From NCBI RefSeq assembly GCF_000687475.1, contig NC_057318.1:186001-250000 (forward strand): a DNA stretch of 64,000 nucleotides. The letters are read 5' to 3'. How positions within the stretch are numbered: position 1 is the first letter of the stretch; every line of letters begins with the position of its first letter. Shown here in pieces: positions 22,777 through 35,105 of this stretch. Under the pieces are notes generated by a model. It saw only the letters and a program-made list of their open reading frames with translations. It did not search any database and was not told the origin of the DNA. Source of the stretch: Ustilaginoidea virens. Taxonomy: Eukaryota; Ascomycota; Sordariomycetes; Hypocreales; Clavicipitaceae. A program made the position numbers and the translations under genes.

Positions 22777-23184
22777 GTTTTCCAAGCATTGCTTTTCGGC
22801 ACCCCCCAAAAAAATCGCCAGTATATATATGCTGTTCTCGAAAGCATAACATTTTCAGTTCAAAATTTTCGTCGATAGCAGCCTCATACTCGGTCCGGAT
22901 ATCATCAAACCCATCCAAAATTACTACGTGCCCGTAATCCGACACCCTCCTTGATACTCATCAGAACTTTTAACCCCTACGACATCGGTACACGACATCG
23001 GAAAAGTGATAAGAACGTTGGACCTTGCACATCTGGCGTTTGTTCATCCTTGCACTATCGCCGCGGACGAAACGACAATCTCATGATTCCCTCAACCCCT
23101 TGCCGTCGATAGGCTTCGCCGTCCCCTTGTGGACATCGACTTTCGAGTATTTCCGAAGGTGGCAAACTACTCTTGGAGCTGAAA

Positions 23185-26100
23185 ATGAACGAATTACCTG
23201 TTACCCATCGGTCGAAGGACTTGGTCTCGTCAGGCCCCGACGAAACTTCGCGTCCGACTGCCCAATCATCCGACACCGCCACTGCCATCTGCCGAATATG
23301 TCGCGGGGAGGGAACCTCCTCCGAGCCGCTGTTCTTTCCTTGCAAATGCAGCGGCAGCATAAAATATGTCCACCAAGACTGTTTGATGGAATGGCTCTCG
23401 CATTCTCAAAAGAAGCACTGCGAGCTTTGCAAGACGTCTTTCCGATTTACAAAACTTTACGCACCGGACATGCCGCAGTCCCTCCCCGTGCACATATTTC
23501 TGGAGCACATGGCGAAATATCTTGTGCGCAACCTGTTGACGTGGCTTCGAGCCGTAGTGACAATCACTGTTTGGGCCTGCTGGTTGCCTTACTTTATGCG
23601 AGTTGTTTGGGCCTTCATGTTTTGGATTAGTGACGAAGGGTTAGCAGCAGGACCCTTCGATTCGCGGCAAACGACCAAATCATTCAGGCCAAATAGTGAT
23701 TTGCTCAGTTCGACTGGGTCGTGTCTCAAGGAGAACGTATTTTACGACAGCATCACTTCCCGAAACAGCGTTGCCTTTTTGAACAGTACCGCCGATTCTA
23801 CATCACCGACCTTGCTGAGCGATGTTGGATTTTTGAGAAATCTCACCCCAAGTTCGACGGTAAATCGAACTATTATTACCGTGATTGAGGGCCAAATCAT
23901 TACAGTTCTCGTCATCGTGTGCTTCATTCTGGTCATTCTGGTCCGTGATTACGTCGTTCAGCAGCAACCAGAAATCAATATGCGGGCTGCCTTTGCTGAT
24001 CAAGGAAATATTCAACCTGCTCCTCATCCGCATGTCGAACAGACCGTCGGTGATGAAGAGGGACATCAGTCGGATGAAGCCAGATCAGATGATGAGACGC
24101 CAGAGCCTGCTGTCCCGGAAAATGAGCCTTCGGAATATGATGTCGAGCCCCTTGTCGAAGTCGAAGCGAAAGCAGAAGCAGAGGCTGGGGCTGAGGCAAC
24201 CGAAGGCTGTACAGCCCCTTCAACCGCGCCATTGTTTGCTCAACCCACTCCGATCTATGCAGCTGAGCAACAGTCATCCACGGCCCAAGACGAAGTAGTC
24301 GCTGGTCTAGAAAATAGAGCTAGTGTCATTGACTACCTGCGAGTATATCGTCGCGCTGACGGTAATCTCGAGAGAATTCTGGAAATTGTTGAAGAAGAAG
24401 GTTTGGAGGAGAAGCTTGGCTACTGGGTCAACGTTACCAGGCGGTCCATACGTGAGAGAGAGACGACTGCGCAACAAGCATCTAGTACTCCTACGCCAGA
24501 ACAGCCTGCCCAGGCCAATCATCCAGTTACACCAACCATTGACCTTGACGAGTTTGGCGCGAACAGAACTTTGGTCCCCGGTCCGGATGAAAGTGAGTGT
24601 TCTCGCGAACACTCAAAAGGCAAGGAGCGGGAATGGTTGCCCATTTCTCCAGGACCTTCGATTACTTCATCACCAGTAGCCGGCGCCTCCAGACCAAGAG
24701 CTCGCTCAGATGGCCCTGAACTGCACCAAGTCACGAATCCTTTGGCGAACAATAATTGGTCCTTTGCTGATCTTCCTGCTACGTCTGAGGTGGAAGACAC
24801 GAACCATGACTGGGTCTCAAACCCTACCCCGAATTATCCCACCGAAATCATGGCCGCTGGAGATGATTATTGTTCAAGACATGATAACATTCAAAGCGAG
24901 ACTCCTAGCCATTCGATCGACGGCGATGACGACACGTTCGTTGACCACAGTAGTGGCTTGCCTCCTGCCATTCCGGATGAGTCCGGTGTTGCTGGTGAAC
25001 CAGAGCAGAGAGGTCTACTGGTTCGTGTGGCGAACTTCATGTGGGGCGATCTGGATCATCACCAAGGCGCCGAAGAGCAGCAACAGGAACCCGCGGCGGT
25101 TGACATCGGGGGAGATGCTCGCGAAAATGGCGGCGCAGAAGAGAATGCTTGGATTGATGATGACGTCGCGGAGCCGGCAGACGCTAATGGTGATGCCAAC
25201 GTCGGCGAAATAGAAGTGGCTCCTGCCGCAGGCATGGATGCTGATGCTATGGATGACCTTGAGGACTTTGAAGGGGTAATGGAACTCCTCGGCATGCGAG
25301 GTCCCATTGCGGGCTTATTCCAGAACGCTATCTTCTGTGCGGTTCTTGTGTCCGTCACCATATTTACATGCATCTTCATTCCTTACAACATAGGGCGAGT
25401 CTCGGTCTGGATCATCGCTAATCCAGTTCATGTCGTCCGCATCTTCATGGGACTTTCGAAAGTTGTTCAGGACACAGCAATGATGATCTTTGGTTTTGGA
25501 TCATGGTGCGCTTTGAACATTATAGACATGTTTACGGGCGTCATTGGTGGCGTCATAGGTGCGAAGATTGTCTTCGCCAGAAAGGCATCCTGGGGGCTTT
25601 GGACAGGCGCCGGTTCCAGAGTCGTGGATTACGCACTGATGGATTTTCCCATGACAGCGTCTGAAGTGCAGAACTTCTCCGCTATTAGCCACGAAGCCTT
25701 GAACTCTGTGAAAGGAAACGTTGGCTGGGCTTTTGACCAAGTCGACAACGGCCTAGCGATCCTCACCAAACCCGACCTCGCGGCTTTGTTAGATGGAAGA
25801 TTCTTTGCCGCGATCGCAACCGCCGCCGCCACCCTCGCCACGGCTCTAGGCGGAGTCGCAGCAAGACTATCAGAGCCGAGTTCGTGGGTAATCGACCTAG
25901 GTAAGATCGGCCCTCGCACGCCGATAGATCCGAGTCTCGCCTACTGGTCTGGACTAGATCGCTTCTGGGCCATTCTAGCCGGCTATTTGACCCTAATCAC
26001 CATCGGAGCACTATATCTGAGGAGAGACAGTCCTTTCTCGCGAGGCGACATAATGCAGGCTTGGGAAGCTGGTGTTATCGATACACTTCATCAAGCAAGT

Positions 26101-28175
26101 GGTATTATGAAGGTCATTCTTATCATCAGCATCGAGATGCTGGTGTTTCCTCTATACTGCGGACTGCTGCTTGACGGTGCTTTGCTACCCCTCTTCGAAA
26201 ACACCACATTCAAGTCTCGCATTCTCTTTACATGCAACTATCCCTTGACATCTATATTTGTTCATTGGTTTGTTGGCACGGGTTACATGTTTCATTTTGC
26301 CCTTTTTGTCTCGATGTGCCGCAAGATTATGCGGCCGGGTGTTCTATGTAAGCTTTTGCCTTTTACGATCCAGCTTTCCTACCTGAAGCTTCCGAGCGTG
26401 CTTGTACTTTTACTGACATGATTCGACTAGACTTTATCCGAGATCCAGACGATCCCGAGTTTCACCCGGTGCGAGATGTGCTGGAACGGAACTTGACGAC
26501 GCAACTACGCAAGATCCTTTTCTCGGCTTTTGTTTACGGCGCTCTTGTTATTGTTTGCCTCGGCGGTGTCGTCTGGGGTTTGTACTACAGCATGCCCGGG
26601 GTCTTGCCAATCCATTATTCTTCCAACGAGCCCGTGCTAGAATTTCCGGTGGATCTTTTGTTTTACAACTTCCTGATGCCTCTGGCAGTAAAATTCTTCA
26701 AGCCGAGCGATGGATTGCATTCCATGTACACCTGGTGGTTCCGCAAATGCGCACGTGGACTTCGACTTACTTATTTCCTGTTTGGCGAACGGCGCATTGA
26801 TGAAGAAGGTATGCTTCAACTGAGCCCCGAGTTGCAGCAGAAGTTGCCAGCCTATAAGTGCTTTCTTCTCGAGCTTGATGAAAACAACAAGGTCATCCCC
26901 AAGACATGGAGAGACACTCTTGACGGCGGTGATGCCAAACCTAATACGACCATGTCTAAAAGGGAGATGCGAGAAATGAGACATAAAAAAGCTCACCTCG
27001 TCAAGACGGGGGAACTCGAAAAAAGCGGTCGCTTCGTGCGTGCTCCTGCCTCTGATAGAGTTAAAATTCCAAAGGGACAAAAAGTCTTCCTGACTGTATC
27101 CGAGCGTAATCATCGCAAAGATGGCAAGGAGGACACTGATCTGTACTCTTTGGAACAGTATCAGCTGGTATACGTGCCACCAAACTTTCGGGTCAGGATT
27201 TTCTTGTTCATTCTGTTTATTTGGCTCTTTGCTGCCGTTACGGGCGTCGGCTTTACTATCGCACCTTTGGTCCTTGGCAGAAGTATGTTCAAGGCCTTGA
27301 TACCAGCGCATATTCGGACAAACGATATTTACGCCTTCAGTATTGGCATCTATATGTTGGGTTCTTTAGCATACGCAATGCTCCGCCTGCGTTTTATTAC
27401 TGCCAAGGTGCGAGAGTGGGCTACCAAGGTCCTCAAGGAAGTCTGCGACGGCAATAGCGGTAGCCGAGTCATTGGTGGCACTCTGCAAGCTGCTAAGCTC
27501 CTTTACGCCTACTTCTTCTTGTTCATCGTTTTTCCTATGGTGGTTTCTACGCTCATGGAACTCTATGTCAGCGTTCCGCTTCATACGTATCTCAACCCAC
27601 CCAAGCCATGGCAGAGCGATGCATCAACACCACGCCATGGTGCACACGCCGGTCAGCATACCATCCGTGTAATCCAGTCATGGACTCTAGGGCTTTTGTA
27701 CCTGAATCTGGCAACCCGGATGATAACGTCCCTATTTCCAGATGCTCGGGTCGCCGTAGCTGTGCGGTCTGTCATGCGTCGTGGGTACCTACAACCTGAT
27801 GTTGATGTTCTCACCAGAGCCTTCATTGTGCCTGGTGTTACGGCTTCTCTTGTTGCCATATTTGGGCCACCGCTGACAGCAAACGTTCTAATCAATCTTG
27901 GCGCGTTTGGTCCTTTAAAAAACGTTGATGGTGTGATGGTCGCAGCAGACGCCGTCAGTCTGTCACTCATTTACAGACACTCCTACCCGGCAGCCGCATT
28001 GGCGGCTCTCGTAACAAAATATGCAGTCGGGCTGGCCAGGGTATTCAATCGGTGGACGGCAGGAATCCGAGACGAGGCTTACCTGATAGGAGAGCGACTC
28101 CACAACTTTGGAGCTGTCACGGCAGGTTCCCGGAAGGCTAGGAGGGCTTGGGGCGCGGCTGGTGGAAGGCTTTGA
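23185..28175 (+). CDS. DOA10: ER membrane RING-CH E3 ubiquitin ligase Doa10/Ssm4 (MARCH6/TEB4 family)
   Basis: Two exons, 23185-26347 and 26431-28175, with an 83-bp intron (gtaagc...tactgac...ctag). Splicing gives GVLY/FIRDPDDPEFHPVRDVLER, the family's conserved junction, and a protein of about 1635 aa, normal for fungal Doa10. An N-terminal C4HC3 RING-CH finger (C36, C39, C53, C55, H63, C66, C79, C82) recruits the E2. Many membrane segments follow, with a long acidic disordered loop (about residues 270-700). The TEB4-Doa10 (TD) region lies around 955-1090, where WEAGVIDTLHQ is readable, and the conserved C-terminal element 'RDEAYLIGERLHNFG' is near 1600-1617. The enzyme ubiquitinates misfolded and regulated proteins at the ER and inner nuclear membrane for proteasomal degradation. 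The ATG at 23185 is the first in frame before the RING. Confidence 0.95.
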
Positions 28176-29495
28176 TGGACAAACGTTTTTTCTTTTGCGA
28201 GCCATGTACTATAAGTAATTGAAGGAGGTGTCTAGTGGAAGTGTGCACAGATGAGACGAAAACTGTACGACACCACAACCTGGCTCAGGGTTGACCATTT
28301 ACATTACGAGTATGGGCTGAAGCCGGGTAACCTGTAGCGTCGCGAATATACATGTTTCCATGTGTAATGCGGCTGGGATTGCAATCTGATGCTGAGCACG
28401 GAGGATAGTAGGCAGGTGAGGTAAAGTTTGCATCGTGAACAAGGCTCGCTTTTGGCAAGACTACCCTATAGAGCGCACATGGGATCATATAATGTGAAAT
28501 AGTTAAACGCAAATTATTGAATCCGAGCTTTTTATTATTTGAAAGTCACATTCACAGCTGATGAGATACTGCCCTCTTTCGTTTTAGTTTCTTCTGGCGA
28601 GGGGAAGCCCACGCGAATTCTAGAGTCCGTACCTCGTAAGAGATTCATGCATAAGAGACGTTGCTGTTCTTATGTTGGGGCTGTGTGCGACCTGGGAAGG
28701 GGCCCCCGTTGCCCATGACGCCAGCCGCTAAACCGAAACGGGCGACACTGCTATGGAGTATTGACCAACATTGACCAAAGCAATCAGACCCAATGCCGAT
28801 CCACACAGCCCCCGCTTCCTTCCCAGCCAAGACCGGTGTCGCACCACCAAGTTCCCAACTCGTCAATCGTCCGTCGCTTCCTGCCTGCTCTGCGGCCTAC
28901 AACATCACGACAGGTAAGGTAAAGGTAAGTTTGTCTGTTACCGGAAAGCTGGCAGAAATCTCTGCACCAGCTGCCGCCAAAGCCAGCACGTTTATCCGTG
29001 ATTGTGCGCGGGGCTTCATCACAAGACGCCAAGGGGCAAGTGCCATCCCTCCCCCTTGATGATTAATAAGCCGGTGAGTGGTGGAAGTGCATATTAGGAG
29101 AGAAGGCGATGACAAGCCCGACGGCAGCGCTTGACGACGGTATATCAGCGCGCGCATGCTGACAATGGCGCACAGGCTACTTTCATCTTCAATCAAAATT
29201 TTGTTCCCTATTTTCCTTTAGTTCAGTCTCATCGCTTTACGACCTTGCCGAGTTTCTTATTATCGGGGTCCTTTTCCATACCGTTTTGCACTACCGCCCA
29301 GTGCTCGGGGGCAACCGAGTTTCTTTTCTGTCAACTACTGAACATAGCGGCGGGGAAAAAAAAAAGAGGGTATGAGACGTGATCATTCGCCGATAGTGCA
29401 GGAAACAGTGCAAAAGCAACCAAATTCAACGTTGGCATGAGGATCATCCAAGGATCGACTGTTTGGCATCACACATAATATCTTGATAGGACGCG
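28176..29495. other. Intergenic region between DOA10 and nudE
   Basis: DOA10 3' end followed by the nudE promoter/leader. Short ORFs on both strands (28793-29059 +, 28784-29032 -, 28897-29196 -) overlap each other and match nothing I know. No repeats of note. Confidence 0.5.
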
Positions 29496-31335
29496 ATGGC
29501 CGAGCTTCCCTCTTCGCCTCCTAGTGAGGCTGCTAGTGCCGGGGATGCTCTTTCTTGGTACAAGTCGCAGTACGAGATGTTGGAATCTGAGTTGGCAGAG
29601 TTTCGGGAGTCGAGTCGCGAGCTTGAACAAGAGCTGGAGAAGGATATTGAAAGGGCGGAGAAACAGGAGCGACAGTTGCAAGAAAAGGTCGAGACGTTGG
29701 GTTTTGAGGTTGAGGAATGGAAGGTCCGTGACTGCTTGTTGCACCCATTAAGACTTCTGCATGTAACGACTGGATGGGCTGACATGTTCTGCGCAGAGAA
29801 AATACAAGGAGTCCAAGACCGAAGCGAGCGCTGCGCAAAACGCGCTGGAAAAAGAGATTACAGCCCTTCGAGATTCGAACAGATCGTTTCAGCTGAAGCT
29901 GAGGGATATGGAAGTAGCCAATGATGATTTCGAACGCCAGGCTCGCAACACTACGTCGTCCCTCGAGGACATGGAGTCCAAGTACAACCAGGCCATTGAA
30001 AGGGGTGTGATGATGGAGGAGGAGATCAGGTCCGGCGAAAAAGAACGAGAGACGCTTCGCATCGAATCACAGCGGCTTCGGGAGGAGCTTGCTGAGCTCA
30101 AGATTGAGGCTGAATTGCTTCAGCACAAGCTGAAGAAACAGGAGAATCGGCACTTTTCCTCCATCTCGACTGACCTGTCCGTGATGGGCTCACCCACCTT
30201 TGACAAGCACGTCGAGACCTCTCCAAACTCCACTGCCAGCTCCCCGCTCATCACCACACCACCGGAGACCAGAGGACTTTCTGCCGACGGGCCGCTCTCG
30301 GAAGCACATGAGCCACCGTCGCCACCCATGTCCGACGCCTCTGCCCCCTTGGTCAAGGCCAGCACGTCTGCTCGGCCGGTTGGGGTCCCGACGCGCAAGT
30401 CTCGACTGCCATCCTTGGACAACAGCATTGCCACCAAGTGTCGCGTCAAGTCGGCCAGTGCACGTCAAGGCAGTCGCTTGTCAGGAGGATCGTCAAGCCT
30501 CCGAACACCAATGACACGATCGACAACCAACCCCGCCTCGGCGAAACACAAAGTTTCAGCATCCAACTCGCTCACACATATTCGCTCACTTACTGCTCAA
30601 ATGCAGCGTCTCGAGGCTAGGGTGCAGCATGCGCGGTCAAAGCTTCCCGCACCGGCACACACGCCTCCCCGCGTGTCCCCTAGGTTGGCAGCGCACGGAG
30701 TTCCGTCAACGGTTACGATCCGGTCTCGGAAGCGAGCCGTGGGGTCATCTACTTCATCCCTTGCCGGGGACGAAACCACGCCTACCAACTTCCGATGCTC
30801 GACGTCTTCCAAACCCAGCCATGTTCCGCGGCTCAGCACGTCTGGAATCAGCCGGCTGTCGTTTGGTCCTCTCCCGAACCGAGCACCAGAATCAGAGGCC
30901 AGCCAAAGCCGACCAAGCTCCCGAGCTAGTGTATCATCATATGCCAGACCTTCATCTAGAACTGACATGGTGGCCCCGCGTCTTCCCGTGTCGCGAACGT
31001 CTGTATCTGGCGCAAGAACACCTTTAGGACGACCTAGATCATCTATCGGCGGCTCGTTGCACAGCCACTCGGCCAGCATGACCCGGATCGATATGGAAGA
31101 AGACTATGAAGGCGAGTTCCGCACGCCTAGCCGCCGCGGCACCTGCTCCAAGCTCGAGCTGGAAGGCGCTGTCAGCGGCATCCCTGTACCAGGAAGCGCA
31201 ATTCCCACACCAAGCACCAGAAGACAGAGTGGCAGCGGGCCAACGGCCGGCAGGCGAACTAGCACAGGTGCCGGAACCAGCCGGCCAGGGACCTCAACGA
31301 CCAGAAAACTCAGCGACTTGGGCGAGACGTACTAA
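29496..31335 (+). CDS. nudE: NudE/RO-11 nuclear distribution protein (LIS1/dynein cofactor)
   Basis: Two exons, 29496-29723 and 29797-31335, with a 73-bp intron (gtccgt...gctgac...cgcag), phase 0, joining EVEEWK to [20 protein letters not shown]. Protein about 588 aa. An N-terminal coiled coil (about residues 18-190) carries the family blocks '[19 protein letters not shown]', '[19 protein letters not shown]', and '[15 protein letters not shown]'. This region of NudE binds NudF/LIS1 and dynein and is needed for nuclear migration along hyphal microtubules. The rest is Ser/Pro/Arg-rich and disordered, with the conserved '[18 protein letters not shown]' block near the end. The start was chosen because the first ATG gives the expected short N-terminus before the coil. 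Confidence 0.95.
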
Positions 31336-31902
31336 GCGACTAGCCAAGGCTGCATGCAACTATACCGCGTTCTTTTCCCTGTCTCTTTCGTTGCTGTTTT
31401 GCTCTGGTGGGTGGGTAAAGTGCTGGACGCGATGAAAATCCTCTACAGTTTTCTCTTTTGGCGTCGACACCAAGAGGCGCAAGTTTCTACGACCATATGA
31501 AATAAGACTTAAGCGAGCTACACCGGTTGAAGGCGAATATACGGTTACCTAATGATGATGACGACGTCTTTTCGAGCATATAGTTTTCCGGTGCGGTGTT
31601 TTTGTTGAAGATGGCCCTTTGTGATTGCGAGCAAAGGGAGTTTGTTGGTGGTTTAAGCGACCGAGGTTGACTGATCACAGTGATGCGAGTGGCATTCAGC
31701 AGCGGCGGCGGCCATCACTTGCAAGGATGATGATAGGGCTGTAGTAGTCAAACAGAACCGTTGAGGAATACGCCTGCGAGGTGGTGCAGTTGCAGTAACA
31801 CATGTAAATATGCAGACGAGCATCATTTTTTTTTGTCAGCCTGGCGGGAGCACCCTTTCCGTGGGAGTGGCATTTAGGCCCCTTTGTTATCGAAACCAAT
31901 AC

Positions 31903-31977
31903 AAGCTACAGAGTAGAATCCAAGCCACAGAGTAGAATCCAAGCTACAGAGTAGAATCCAAGCTACAGAGTAGAATC
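31903..31977. repeat. 19-bp tandem repeat, 4 copies
   Basis: The unit AAGCTACAGAGTAGAATCC is repeated four times with one substitution (AAGCCACAG in copy 2). Confidence 0.9.
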
Positions 31978-32694
31978 ATGCGTGGGCTGCCGAGTTCGAT
32001 GGCTTTGTTTCTTTGCTGTTGCACGGCGGCACCCAAGATCTGGGACAAAGTGCTGGCACCAAGAGCAGTGAACCGACCAGACACCAGCGAGCGGGACCAG
32101 ACATAGACATGTTGAGAAGAGAAGACAGAACTCGCCCCGCTTGATAGAAACCCGCCATTGCCGCCCCAAAAGGTCCCAGTCAACTTGCCACGATGTCCTC
32201 CCGGCTGCCAGTGCAACTACTGGAACTGCCTGGCAGCTGCAACTTTGTCCCGGGCGCTGGAATTTTTCCTTGTTTCGGATTGGGATGGGGCTGGGTCAAA
32301 TCTGGGGTGGGTGGGTGCTCAACAATTGGGGAGGCGCCTGGCGGCGGGTGAGACTAGGCCCAATGGAAAATGAATGGGGAAAGAAGGACGGAGTTGGGCC
32401 GTGGCTAGCCTGGAGTGCCTGGACGGATGGGCGGGGAGATGACAGTCTGGTACGTACCTGGTGGGAGACGTACTGCGTATGCGCAGTACGGAGCGTGGTA
32501 CTCGTACCCAAGAATAAATAAGGTAATTGGACGGACGGACAGTTATTAGTTCACGACGGGTGGGGTCAATTTCTCGGAGTTTCTTTAGGATTCTTGTTTT
32601 GTTTGGTACTCCGTATGTGTAGTGGACATTGGACACGGTTGTTTACACGCGAAATACCAAGACTTTTCCCGTTTCTTTTCTTTTCTTTTCTTTT

Positions 32695-32696
<2 letters not shown>

Positions 32697-32742
<46 letters not shown>
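32697..32742. repeat. T46 homopolymer
   Basis: Forty-six T preceded by (TTTTC)n. The Lys/Phe-run ORFs through it are artefacts. Confidence 0.85.
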
Positions 32743-32743
<1 letters not shown>

Positions 32744-34435
32744 GAAATGAATGAAAAAGAAACAAAGATAAAGGAAGAAGCTGGTCCGGGTACTCTGTCG
32801 AGGCCCCAGTGCCGTTGAAAATGGGAATATGCACCAGACATCCTCTGCAGAACGGCGGTTCCCTTGGGCTGGTGGGGCTCGAATCGGGATGGATTGTTGG
32901 AGCTTGGCTTGGTCGGACGCACAAGTAGGAGGCGGGCGGCATGTCTGACCCGTTGACGACGGTTGGACCCATTCGCGATTTGCGATGGGGCGAGGATGGA
33001 TTGCAGCAACCAGCTTCCACCAGGGCTCAGGTTCCTAGCCAGTAGTGATCCCGGGCACTGACGGATGGGCCGCGGATTCCTCTTGGAAGCTACTGATGTT
33101 ATTGATGTTATTGATGTTATCGATGTGTCTTGCGGAAAGCGCACATGCGAGAAACGGGGCCTAGCTATCAGTCGCGTCGCCGGCTGCTTGTTGCCTGGCT
33201 GACTTGTTGATGGTGCGTGATCGGTGATCGGTATGTGCCTGACATGTCAGTGTCAGCTTCTTGTGTGCCCACCCAAGGTAGGTAGGTAGGCTGTAGGTAC
33301 ATGTAGGTAGGCAGGTATATAGCGAATCTGACCAGACCAAAGCTAGAGGCTGGCCCAAGTCGGCGCATCTACAACTCCATTTGGCACATCACGTAAGTTC
33401 CCAGCGTCGAAGCCTGGCTTACTCCGCGCTTGCATGCATTTTGTCCAACACCCAGCTGTGTCGGTTCGCCTTTTTGACCGTTTCTTCTGCTCACCCGTGA
33501 TATTCCAATGGCAGGAGCAGGATGGCCCTGCAGAATCGCCAGGACGGAGCAAGCCAAGCGCGTGCGCGCCGGGGCTGTAGGGGATGGGGATTGATGATGA
33601 TGCCGGCTCGAGTAGGAAATCGAAAATCCGAGTCGACATCGAACCCCCCGAAGCCGAAATTGACATTGAAACCGTTGTGGACTCTTGACTCTTTGAGAGC
33701 GAAATATATCCGCTTTCGTTGGCGAGACCGTTGATCGAGTCTTGGGCCCAAGGTAATGTCTCCTCGTTTTGCCATCCCGTCCTCTCCCGCGAAAACCCAA
33801 GTCGACAACCCTAACCCATCGCCAACTGTCACTCTATTACGGAATTGATACGCTGACACGCTGATACGCTGCTGGGGCCAAGTCGGGACAGGGCTGGGCG
33901 TGACGAGAATCGACTCCCCACCCGGCGACTACAGTACGTCGCGCGAGGATGGCACTGTACTTCCGTTCAAGTCCATCGCACGACTCCTTAGGTAGGTACC
34001 TACGTAGCAATTGGCCACTTGTTGACGACGGGTTGGCATTAGATGCATTTGGTTGTGGTTGCATCTGAAGGAGCACTCGTCGGGTCAATCTGAATCCCAC
34101 TGTTTTGACTGCGGGATGCACTATCTACCTCCTGGGGTATCCAAGATACCAAGCAGGTAGCTACATATGCACAGCAAGCCTCGTTCATCCAGGAGGGACG
34201 AGGGCTTGCCTCAGGTCTGACAGTGTGCAAGCTACCTTAGGTACCTTACGCAGCACACGTACCAGATGCAGGCACGGTGTCGGCGTCGTGCTAGTACGGA
34301 GTACGGAGTACCCGTTGTCAAAACGGGCACGGACAATCTGGCCCCACGCAACTGCACCCCCCTTGTCACTTACCATACCCGTTCGCTAGCCTGGCTTAGT
34401 TGACCACTGACTGAACCTTTGGCCCCAACAGAATG

Positions 34436-35105
34436 ACGGAAGGAGAAAAGAAAAGAGCTAACCAGACTTTGAGTCAATCCACCAAGCTTGGGTGTGCCCG
34501 TCCATCGCCATTTTGTCTGCGCTGAACCCTGCAGGTTCCTTCCGTCCTTCTTCCCCCCCCCCCCCTCCCCCCCCCAAACTTCTTGCACGCTCCTCCAAAG
34601 TTGCGGGTTTTAGTCCTTCAATTTCAGTCGTCTTCCAAAGCTGTCCCTGCTCGAAGCTCCTCCTCGAAGCTCCTCCTCGACAATCACAACATACTCTGGA
34701 CATTGGACGACCCTTGCTCAAGTCCAACAACCGAAACAATCCAAAACTTGCAAGCTTTGGTCGCCGTGTCTCCTCCCTCGGCGAACTTTTAATCTTGCTT
34801 TCTCTTGCTGGGACACCTCTTTTTTTCCCTTCCCCTCCCCCCCTTTCTTCAATTGCTAGCGGCTGCGAAAGAAGGATTGGTTGAACCTATTGATTGTAGA
34901 CGAGCAAACAGACTGGCCTCCATCCAGTTGTCTGATTCTGTCTACGACTACGAATCTAGCGCGAGAAGAACAACGACTGAGCAGACGGCTGGTTTTGAGA
35001 GCGCCCGGCCCAAGCTTTCAAAACCTCCAGTTTGTCTTCCACCCGAATCCCATCCCTCCGACTACTCCTCCCTCCTAATCACTTTAATCCGCCATCACAG
35101 CCGCA
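34436..35105 (+). promoter_or_regulatory. Pyrimidine-rich, ATG-free leader of acc1
   Basis: From 34436 to the acc1 start at 35106 there is no ATG on the + strand over about 670 nt, where about ten would be expected. The region is C/T-rich, including a C13-T-C9 tract at 34553-34575. This is what a long transcribed 5' leader under selection against upstream starts looks like. The transcription start and any leader intron cannot be located from sequence alone. Confidence 0.55.

Larger units (their letters stand above)
31336..34435. other. 3.1-kb intergenic region upstream of acc1
   Basis: No gene supported. Contents: a 19-bp tandem array (31903-31977), a (TTTTC)n plus T46 tract (to 32742), GATGTTATT repeats (33095-33125), GTAGGTAGG words (33276-33318), and CTCCGTA/TACGGAG motifs at about 32490, 32607 and 34297. 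ORFs of up to 192 codons here are low-complexity (Lys runs from the T tract) or overlap on opposite strands. Confidence 0.5.

Noticed and set aside
32566..33144. 192-codon - ORF
   Set aside because: Carries a long Lys run from the T46 tract and overlaps other unsupported ORFs.
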